DNA of 64,000 nucleotides from Pedomonas mirosovicensis. GTDB taxonomy: Bacteria > Pseudomonadota > Alphaproteobacteria > Sphingomonadales > Sphingomonadaceae. The notes under the pieces were generated by a model. That model made no database searches. It was given only the letters and a program-made list of their open reading frames with translations, and was not told the DNA's origin. Below are positions 57,648-64,000 of this stretch, one piece after another. The position numbers were made by a program, and so were the translations under genes. How positions within the stretch are numbered: the stretch's first letter is position 1; the number at the start of each line of letters is the position of its first letter. The stretch lies in the NCBI RefSeq assembly GCF_022569295.1, contig NZ_JAKFIA010000001.1, forward strand, positions 263,001 through 327,000. Reading direction: 5' to 3'.

Positions 57648-58199
57648 ATGTTCAAACGGCCAAACCCTTCCCTCCTGCCCGCCGGACTGCTGGGCCTGAC
57701 GGTTGCCTTCGGGCTTGCCGTCCAGGCGGCCCCGGCCGCCGCGCAAGGAACGGCCGGGGACGAGGACGGCGCCAAGGCCAGCGAGACCGGGCTGCCCCTG
57801 CCGCGCTTCGTGTCGCTGGGAGCAAGCGAGGTGAACCTGCGGACCGGGCCGGACCGGCGCTATCCCATCGCCTGGGTCTATAAGCGGCGCGGCCTGCCGG
57901 TCGAGATTATTCAGGAATACGGCGTCTGGCGGCGCATCCGCGATGTGGAGGGCGTCGAGGGCTGGGTGAACCGCCACCTGCTCTCCAACGAACGCACGGC
58001 CTACGTGACGGCGCAGGTCCGCACCCTTTACGCGCGCCCCGAATCCGGCTCGGCCGCGGTGTGGCGGGTGGAGCCGGGCGTCGTCGCCAAGATCGTGCTG
58101 TGCGAGGAAGACTGGTGCCAGCTCAACATCGGCGGGCGCACCGGCTGGATTCGCCGCAACGAGATCTGGGGCGTCTACCCGCGCGAGACGATCGACTGA
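57648..58199 (+). CDS. Exported SH3-domain protein
   Basis: 183 residues. A signal peptide (basic start, hydrophobic GLLGLTVAFGLAV, cut near APAAAQ) is followed by two bacterial SH3-like repeats: VNLRTGPDRRYPIAWVY...VEGWVNRHLL and VRTLYARPESGSAAVWRVEPG...RTGWIRRNEIWGVYP. This domain pair is widespread in alphaproteobacteria as a conserved periplasmic protein that probably binds peptidoglycan or peptides. No enzymatic motif. Confidence 0.88.
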   Translation: MFKRPNPSLLPAGLLGLTVAFGLAVQAAPAAAQGTAGDEDGAKASETGLPLPRFVSLGASEVNLRTGPDRRYPIAWVYKRRGLPVEIIQEYGVWRRIRDVEGVEGWVNRHLLSNERTAYVTAQVRTLYARPESGSAAVWRVEPGVVAKIVLCEEDWCQLNIGGRTGWIRRNEIWGVYPRETID

Positions 58200-58227
58200 G
58201 GTCAAGGCGCACAAGCAAAAGGATGAA

Positions 58228-58348
58228 AAAGGGGGTTATAGATCCCCATTCGTTTTATCGGGGCGAACCCGGCCATTGGCTCGGCGCTTATTGAAGGGTG
58301 CGGCCGCTTAAAACGAAGGGGGATGCAGGGAGAACAAGTCTCCTTGCG
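58228..58348. repeat. Intergenic paired-hairpin element (copy J)
   Basis: Left arm: GGGGGTTATAGATCCCC and CATTCGTTTTATCGGGGCG. Right arm: GCGGCCGCTTAAAACGAAGGGGGATGCAGGGAG with a weak hairpin ending CTCCTTGC. The hairpins are imperfect, so this is a decayed copy. It shares CGGCGCTTATT with copy I. It lies between the SH3-protein and nfu genes. Confidence 0.55.
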
Positions 58349-58465
58349 AAAAGAAAACCAGGGAAAACCCCACCGAACCCGCACAAAACTGCGGCGCTTC
58401 GCCTGCCTCTCTTGACGCGGCCCGGCCCGATCGCCACATCCGGCGCAAGACGAGGAGTTGACCCG

Positions 58466-59026
58466 ATGTTTATCCAGACCGAGCGCACGCCCAACCCGGC
58501 GACCCTGAAGTTCCTGCCAGGGCGGACCGTGAGCGCCAGCGGCACCGTGGACTTCCCCGACCCCGAAACGGCGGAGCGTTCGCCCCTGGCCTCGGCCCTG
58601 TTCGCGCTGCCGGACGTGACCGGGGTGTTCTTCGGCGCGGATTTCATCGCCGTCACCAAGGCGGAAGGCGCGGCCGACTGGACGGAGCTGAAGCCGCAGG
58701 TTCTCAGCCTCATCATGCAGCATTTCACCAGCGGCGCGCCGCTGATGTTCGAGCAGCCCGAGGAAGAGGGCCTGGTGGAAGGCGACGACCCGGCCGATGA
58801 GGACATCATCGTCCAGATCCGCGACCTCATCGACACCAAGGTCCGCCCCGCCGTGGCGCGGGATGGCGGCGACATCATCTACCGGGGCTTTCGCAACGGC
58901 GTCGTTTACCTGCGGATGCAGGGGGCCTGCTCCGGCTGCCCGTCTTCGACCATGACGCTGAAGAACGGCATTGAATCGCTGCTGCGACACTATGTGCCGG
59001 AAGTAACGGAAGTGCGGGCGGTTTAA
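58466..59026 (+). CDS. NifU-family Fe-S scaffold protein (NfuA-like)
   Basis: 186 residues from ATG 58466 (ribosome site CGAGGAG). Delivers Fe-S clusters to target proteins. The N-terminal Nfu_N domain (FIQTERTPNPATLKFLPGR) is followed by the NifU C-terminal domain with the cluster-binding CxxC in GACSGCPSSTMTLK near residues 152-165. This two-domain form is the alphaproteobacterial and mitochondrial Nfu1 type. It complements the SUF operon at the start of the window. Confidence 0.94.
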   Translation: MFIQTERTPNPATLKFLPGRTVSASGTVDFPDPETAERSPLASALFALPDVTGVFFGADFIAVTKAEGAADWTELKPQVLSLIMQHFTSGAPLMFEQPEEEGLVEGDDPADEDIIVQIRDLIDTKVRPAVARDGGDIIYRGFRNGVVYLRMQGACSGCPSSTMTLKNGIESLLRHYVPEVTEVRAV

Positions 59027-59158
59027 GTCGCCCGGTCTATCTTCTCCGATTTCCGTGAAAAGCTTTACTTGCGCCCGTCATCGGCCCAATACGGTGCCCG
59101 ATACGGGCGTAATGCTTTCTTGATGTAGCTTTCAGTATTGCCGGGAAGGAGCGCAGCT

Positions 59159-59752
59159 ATGGGCGAGATCATCAGCGACCGCAGCCTGGACACCCTGTTC
59201 CGCAACGCGCGTACGCCGCGCGCGTGGCTCGACAAGCCGGTGACGGACGTGCAGCTGCGCGCCATCTATGATCTGATGCGGATGGCCCCCACCTCCATGA
59301 ACAGCAGCCCGGCGCGCATCGTCTTTGCCCACAGCCAGAAGGCGCGCGACCGGCTCGCCGAATGCGCGAGCCCCGGCAATATGGAGCGCATCCGCACCGC
59401 AGGCGCCGTTGCCATCATCGGCGAGGACACGGCCTTCTACGAGAAGCTGCCCGAGCTGTTTCCGCCCTCGCCCACGGCGCGCGACCTGTTCGCGGGCAAC
59501 CCGGCGCTGGCCGAGGCGACCGCCTTTCGCAACTCCTCCCTCCAGGGGGCCTATCTCATCATGGCCGCCCGCGCGCTGGGGCTGGACTGCGGGCCGATGT
59601 CGGGCTTCGAGCCCGACAAGGTGAACGCCGCCTTCTTCGCGGGCACCACCATCAAGGCCAACTTCCTCGTCGCCCTTGGCTATGGCGACGACGACGCCCT
59701 GCACCCGCGCCTGCCGCGCCTGTCGTTCGAAGACGCCTGCAAGATCCTCTAA
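59159..59752 (+). CDS. Malonic semialdehyde reductase, nitroreductase family (RutE-like)
   Basis: 197 residues from ATG 59159 (AAGGA upstream). FMN-dependent nitroreductase fold. MAPTSMNSSPARIVF is the FMN-binding signature and SLQGAYLIMAARALGLDCGPMSGF a second family block. It is very close in length and motifs to RutE/HadB-type proteins that reduce malonic semialdehyde in pyrimidine degradation, but no other rut gene is near; a general quinone or nitro-compound reductase is possible. Confidence 0.85.
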   Translation: MGEIISDRSLDTLFRNARTPRAWLDKPVTDVQLRAIYDLMRMAPTSMNSSPARIVFAHSQKARDRLAECASPGNMERIRTAGAVAIIGEDTAFYEKLPELFPPSPTARDLFAGNPALAEATAFRNSSLQGAYLIMAARALGLDCGPMSGFEPDKVNAAFFAGTTIKANFLVALGYGDDDALHPRLPRLSFEDACKIL

Positions 59753-59778
59753 CCCTCACGCAAGACAAGGCCCGCCCC

Positions 59779-60480
59779 ATGACCTCTGGCTCCCTGACCC
59801 TTGGCCTTGATACGGCGCTGTCGGGATGCTCCGCCGCGCTTGTGGGAGAGGACGGCGCCGTTCTCGCCCAGCGGTTCGAGCTGATCGCCCGGGGCCATGC
59901 GGAGCGGCTGGTGCCCATGGTGGGCGACCTGCTGGCCGATGCGGGCGTGGAGCCCGGCCGGATCACCGCCATCGCCGTTGCCCAGGGGCCGGGCAGCTTC
60001 ACCGGCATCCGGGTGGGCCTTGCCGCCGCCCGCGCCTTCGGCCTGGCGTGGGGCGTGCCGTGCCACGGCGTCTCCTCGCTCGCCGCGCTGGCCCTTGCCG
60101 GGCACGGCGAGAACGCGGGGGCCCTTGGGGAGCGGCCGTTCCTCGCCGCCATCGACGCCAGCCGGGGGCAGGTCTACGCCCAGGTTTTTCGCAAGGCCGG
60201 GGACACGCTGGAAGCGCTGACCGAGCCGGAGGCGCTGACGCCGGCGGAGGCCGCCGCCCTTGCCCGCGCGCACGGCTGCGCGCTCGGCACGGGCTCAGGC
60301 GCTGCGCTGGTGCATGAGGCGAGCGGAGGGACCCTGCCCGCCAGCGCGCCCGAGTGGACCGACGCCGCCCACGTGGCCCGCCTTTCCCGCCTGCCGGGCT
60401 TTGCCCAGCCGCCCCACGCCCTTTACGTGCGCCCGCACGATGCCCGCCTGCCGGGCGGCGTTCTGCCCTCCGGCATTTGA
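59779..60480 (+). CDS. tsaB: tRNA threonylcarbamoyladenosine biosynthesis protein TsaB
   Basis: 233 residues from ATG 59779. A degenerate paralogue of TsaD that activates it in making the t6A base of tRNA. The N terminus LTLGLDTALSGCSAAL and the AVAQGPGSFTGIRVGL block are typical; the metal-binding HxxxH of TsaD is absent, as expected. It is followed at 10 bp by rimI, the standard arrangement. Confidence 0.94.
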   Translation: MTSGSLTLGLDTALSGCSAALVGEDGAVLAQRFELIARGHAERLVPMVGDLLADAGVEPGRITAIAVAQGPGSFTGIRVGLAAARAFGLAWGVPCHGVSSLAALALAGHGENAGALGERPFLAAIDASRGQVYAQVFRKAGDTLEALTEPEALTPAEAAALARAHGCALGTGSGAALVHEASGGTLPASAPEWTDAAHVARLSRLPGFAQPPHALYVRPHDARLPGGVLPSGI

Positions 60481-60489
60481 GCCGCCGCG

Positions 60490-60966
60490 ATGGTTCGCAT
60501 CGAAACGCCCGCGCGGATCGAGCCGGACCTGCTCGAGGAGCTGATGAACGCCAGCTTCGATGCGCGCTTCGGCGAGCGCTGGTCGCCGGAGCAGGTGATC
60601 GCCGCCCTTGCCATGCCCGGCGCCACGGCCGCCTTTGCCTTCACCGGGCCGGAGAACAGCCGCCCGGCCGGCTTTGCCCTCACCCGGCAGGTGGCGGACG
60701 AGGCCGAGCTGCTGCTCATAGCCGTTCTGCCCGGCCAGCGCGGCGCGGGGATTGGCGGCCGCCTTCTCGATCATGCCATCGCGCAAAGCGCCGCTGCGGG
60801 CGCGCGCCACATGTACCTTGAGGTCCGCGAAGGAAATACTGTCGCCTATGCGTTGTATAGTTCGCGAGGCTTTGAAGTCGTGGGCCGCCGGCCCGGCTAT
60901 TACCGGGCAGATAATGGCGAACTGCACGATGCGTTGACGATGCATTTGGCTCTAAACGGCATCTAA
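60490..60966 (+). CDS. rimI: Ribosomal protein S18 alanine N-acetyltransferase RimI
   Basis: 158-residue GNAT-fold acetyltransferase. The acetyl-CoA loop is [13 protein letters not shown] (R/Q-x-x-G-x-G/A), with [18 protein letters not shown] and a final [16 protein letters not shown] that matches the RimI end region. Position directly after tsaB supports RimI over other GNATs. Confidence 0.9.
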   Translation: MVRIETPARIEPDLLEELMNASFDARFGERWSPEQVIAALAMPGATAAFAFTGPENSRPAGFALTRQVADEAELLLIAVLPGQRGAGIGGRLLDHAIAQSAAAGARHMYLEVREGNTVAYALYSSRGFEVVGRRPGYYRADNGELHDALTMHLALNGI

Positions 60967-61006
60967 AAGTTAAAATTGCTGAATTCTTTTACAGAACCCC
61001 TTGTTT

Positions 61007-61023
61007 TTCTCTTCAAAAGAGAA
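61007..61023. promoter_or_regulatory. Inverted repeat upstream of mucR
   Basis: TTCTCTT-CAA-AAGAGAA in an AT-rich leader (60965-61025), 69 bp before the mucR start. MucR/Ros proteins commonly repress their own genes by binding AT-rich sites, so this is a candidate autoregulatory operator. Confidence 0.4.
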
Positions 61024-61091
61024 CATACGCTGCGCGGAAGGGTGTTAAATTTATGATTGAAGATACGCGCCTTGTAAGGGGAAATGATCCC

Positions 61092-61508
61092 ATGAATGAA
61101 CATTCAGGCACCGGTGACGATTTGCTGACGCTGACGGCAGACATTGTTTCTTCGCACGTCGCCAATAACACCGTCGCTGTTTCTGACCTGCCGAACCTGA
61201 TCGAGAACGTTTATAATGCTCTCTCCCGCCTCGGCAGTGCGCCCGTTAAAGTTGAAACCAAGCAGGAACCTGCCGTTTCAGTGCGTTCGTCGGTGAAGCC
61301 CGACTACATCATTTGCCTGGAAGACGGCAAAAAGCTGAAGATGCTCAAGCGTCACCTGATGACCCACTACAACATGACGCCCGAGCAGTACCGCACCAAG
61401 TGGAACCTGCCCGCCGATTATCCGATGGTTGCGCCGAACTACGCCAACCAGCGTCGCCAGCTGGCGAAGAAGATCGGCCTTGGCACCCGCCGCAAAAAGC
61501 GGGGCTAA
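61092..61508 (+). CDS. mucR: MucR/Ros family transcriptional regulator
   Basis: 138 residues from ATG 61092 (AAGGGGA eight bases upstream); ATG 61053 would add 13 residues. The N terminus [15 protein letters not shown] forms the oligomerisation region. The prokaryotic zinc finger reads [19 protein letters not shown], in which the usual second Cys is Asp. [21 protein letters not shown] and a basic RRKKRG tail follow. MucR proteins are global H-NS-like repressors of exopolysaccharide and cell-cycle genes in alphaproteobacteria. Asp-for-Cys coordination is known in other members. Confidence 0.92.
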   Translation: MNEHSGTGDDLLTLTADIVSSHVANNTVAVSDLPNLIENVYNALSRLGSAPVKVETKQEPAVSVRSSVKPDYIICLEDGKKLKMLKRHLMTHYNMTPEQYRTKWNLPADYPMVAPNYANQRRQLAKKIGLGTRRKKRG

Positions 61509-61527
61509 TCAATAATCAATAAGTATT

Positions 61528-61553
61528 GAGGCCTGCGGTTTCCTGCCGGCCTC
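61528..61553 (+). terminator. Possible mucR terminator
   Basis: GAGGCC...GGCCTC with partly paired interior (GCGG/CTGCC), followed by a pyrimidine-rich CCTCTTCC rather than a T run. Weak. Confidence 0.4.
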
Positions 61554-61592
61554 CCTCTTCCAGAAGGTCTTCGCATTGCATGGCGTGAGTTT

Positions 61593-61615
61593 GTGTGTCG
61601 TCCCCCACGACACAC
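61593..61615. promoter_or_regulatory. Perfect 8-bp inverted repeat upstream of fur
   Basis: GTGTGTCG-TCCCCCA-CGACACAC, with partly matching flanks (GCGTGAGT / ACTCGCG). About 70 bp before the fur start. Candidate operator or leader hairpin. Confidence 0.4.
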
Positions 61616-61686
61616 TCGCGTCCTGCACCCTTGCGAGGGCCTTCTTCTCGCTTTAGTCTTCCAATTCCAGCTGAGGAGTACCGGCC

Positions 61687-62127
61687 ATGGGACAGAACAT
61701 CGACATCGAGGCGCTTTGCGTTGAGCGCGGCATGCGGATGACGGACCAGCGCCGGGTGATTGCCCGCGTCCTTGGCGAGGCCGACGACCATCCGGATGTG
61801 GAGGAGGTGTATCGTCGCGCCACGGCCATCGACAAGCGCATCTCCATCGCCACGGTCTATCGCACCGTGCGCCTGTTCGAAGAGGCGGGCATTCTGGAGC
61901 GTCACGACTTCCGCGATGGCCGCTCGCGCTACGAGCCGGTGCCGGAAGAGCACCATGACCACCTGATCGACCTGGATTCCGGTCATGTGGTGGAATTCCA
62001 CGATCCCGAGATCGAGGAATTGCAGCAGCGCATCGCCGAGCGGCTGGGCTATCGCCTCGTCGACCATCGAATGGAGCTGTACGGCGTGCGGATCAACCCG
62101 CAGGGCAACGAGCGGAAGAACAACTGA
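61687..62127 (+). CDS. fur: Ferric uptake regulator family protein Fur
   Basis: 146 residues. The N-terminal winged helix has MRMTDQRRVIARVL and RISIATVYRTVRLFEEAGIL. The metal and dimer region is EEHHDHLIDLDSGHVVEFHDPEIEEL, with the His/Glu ligands of the regulatory site. The CxxC structural zinc site of E. coli Fur is lacking, which is normal for alphaproteobacterial Fur/Mur. It could respond to iron or manganese. It lies in the conserved mucR-fur-plsC-miaB order. Confidence 0.93.
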   Translation: MGQNIDIEALCVERGMRMTDQRRVIARVLGEADDHPDVEEVYRRATAIDKRISIATVYRTVRLFEEAGILERHDFRDGRSRYEPVPEEHHDHLIDLDSGHVVEFHDPEIEELQQRIAERLGYRLVDHRMELYGVRINPQGNERKNN

Positions 62128-62288
62128 GGCCTGGCCGGCGGCCCGCCCACAGGCCGACACAACCTGCCGGATGTTTCGTGGCAATCATGCCAGAAATGCA
62201 ATAAACTAACGCCAGGGTCGCGCCCGATGGCGCACGGCCCCACGGGTCTGTTAACCTGAACAAGACGGGTTGCTTCTAGGCAGGACAT

Positions 62289-63104
62289 ATGGGCACCGCC
62301 CCCTTACTCAACCCCTTCTCCGATAGCTTTGACCGGGATTGGCGGGCCGTTCGCGCGCTCACCTGGGCTTCGCTGGGCCTTGCCCTCTACGGCCCGGCCC
62401 AGGCCGCGAGCCTGCGCCTGCGGCCCGAGGCGGCGCCGCGCATTCCCCGCGCCTTTCACCGGCTGTTCTGCCGCGCCATCGGCATGAAGGTGGATGTGAT
62501 CGGCGCGCCCGTTTCCGCCAAGCCCACGCTTTATGTCTCCAACCACATCTCGTGGGTGGATATTCCGGTGCTGGGCTCGCGCATCCTTGGCAGCTTCGTC
62601 GCCAAGTCGGAAGTGGGCCAGTGGGGCATGGTCGGCCGCCTGTCGGACCTCCAGCGCACCATCTACGTGGAGCGGGAGCGGCGCACCCGCTCGCGGGAGC
62701 AGTCCAACGTCATCGCCGAGCGCATGGCCGCGGGCCACAGCATCATCCTGTTTCCCGAAGGCACCAGCACGTCAGGGCGCACGGTCAAGCCGTTCAAGAC
62801 CTCCCTCTTCGCCATTGCGGAAGCGGACGGAATGGACGCGACGGTGCAGCCGGTCACGCTTGCCTACACCCACATCAACGGCCTGCCCATGCTGCGCTCC
62901 ATGCGCCACAAGGTGGCATGGATCGGCGACATGGACCTCCTGCCCCACGCGTGGGAGCTGTTCGGCCTGGGGCGCGTCAGGGCGCTCATTCAGTTCCACG
63001 AACCGGTGCGGCCGTCTGACTTTGCCAACCGCAAGGAACTGGCCCGCCACTGCGAGCAGGTGATCGCCGAGGGCCTGCTGCGCGCCAACCGGGGCGAGGT
63101 GTAG
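62289..63104 (+). CDS. plsC: 1-acyl-sn-glycerol-3-phosphate acyltransferase
   Basis: 271-residue membrane-associated acyltransferase that makes phosphatidic acid. The catalytic HX4D motif is SNHISWVDIP (about residues 80-89), and the substrate-binding motif is LFPEGTSTSG. A hydrophobic N-terminal segment (about 20-40) anchors it. The ribosome site AGGAC precedes the ATG. Conserved neighbour of fur and miaB in this group. Confidence 0.9.
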   Translation: MGTAPLLNPFSDSFDRDWRAVRALTWASLGLALYGPAQAASLRLRPEAAPRIPRAFHRLFCRAIGMKVDVIGAPVSAKPTLYVSNHISWVDIPVLGSRILGSFVAKSEVGQWGMVGRLSDLQRTIYVERERRTRSREQSNVIAERMAAGHSIILFPEGTSTSGRTVKPFKTSLFAIAEADGMDATVQPVTLAYTHINGLPMLRSMRHKVAWIGDMDLLPHAWELFGLGRVRALIQFHEPVRPSDFANRKELARHCEQVIAEGLLRANRGEV

Positions 63105-63253
63105 GACGAAAAGCATAGGATGCCCCCGCGGAAGCGGGCAGCACTCCATTGAGAACACGGCCGCATTGGGCTATCTAGCCGGGAAGAGACGGCCAAGGGA
63201 ACGGAGCAGCATTCGCTGGCGTTCGACGCACAGGTAAGAGCGAGCATTTTTTG

Positions 63254-64000
<747 letters not shown>

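Overview
The window is GC-rich, tightly packed bacterial chromosome. Gene content points to an alphaproteobacterium, most likely of the Sphingomonadales: a SUF operon carrying a DUF59 gene, a MucR/Ros regulator next to an alphaproteobacterial Fur, short-form HisG, class I lysyl-tRNA synthetase, a Sphingomonas-style TonB receptor, a PEP-CTERM protein, and the order nfu / nitroreductase / tsaB / rimI / mucR / fur / plsC / miaB. This placement comes from gene families, not from a database search. I see no insertion sequence, integrase, phage gene or CRISPR array.

Layout: (1) 1-4.3 kb, the SUF Fe-S assembly operon sufB(partial)-C-D-S-T-A plus a tiny lipoprotein. (2) 4.3-12.9 kb, a non-coding patch, an orphan small gene, sixA, ada, a PEP-mutase-like gene, terB, a DinG/XPD-type helicase and class I lysS. 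(3) 13.1-22.5 kb, five asparagine-synthetase-like genes, four in tandem on + and a fifth convergent; all lack the glutaminase Cys. Two secreted peptidase-type hydrolases follow (22.8-26.1 kb). (4) 26-32 kb, flavin reductase, tRNA-Thr, a mitofilin-like protein, hemD, hemC, tsaD and gpsA. (5) 32-42 kb, murJ, then a probable carboxylate uptake and activation locus (MFS transporter, TonB receptor, alpha/beta hydrolase, TetR, acyl-CoA ligase, double-hotdog MaoC). (6) 42-48 kb, a CPA2 antiporter, arfB, two duplicated acyltransferase-3 genes and a PEP-CTERM protein. (7) 48-53 kb, tRNA-Phe, yacG, rng-like, maf and infA, with divergent hisG-hisD. (8) 53-58 kb, a subtilisin-like surface protease, a LuxR regulator, a 2-hydroxyacid dehydrogenase and an SH3 protein. 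(9) 58-64 kb, the nfu-to-miaB housekeeping block.

Three things stand out. First, the five-gene array of AsnB-like enzymes is the best candidate for an undescribed biosynthetic system; its product is unknown. Second, at least eight intergenic sites carry a dispersed paired-hairpin element built around the box CTCCCTTTCGTTT and its complement. Two sites also carry a separate conserved sequence of about 130 nt that looks like a small RNA or regulatory element. Third, six genes are broken by seven single-base frameshifts, most of them in runs of G or C. Several of these genes (hisD, murJ) are normally essential or conserved, so sequencing or assembly error is the simplest explanation, but contingency-type slippage cannot be excluded for the non-essential ones. 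I annotate these genes at full length and mark the break.
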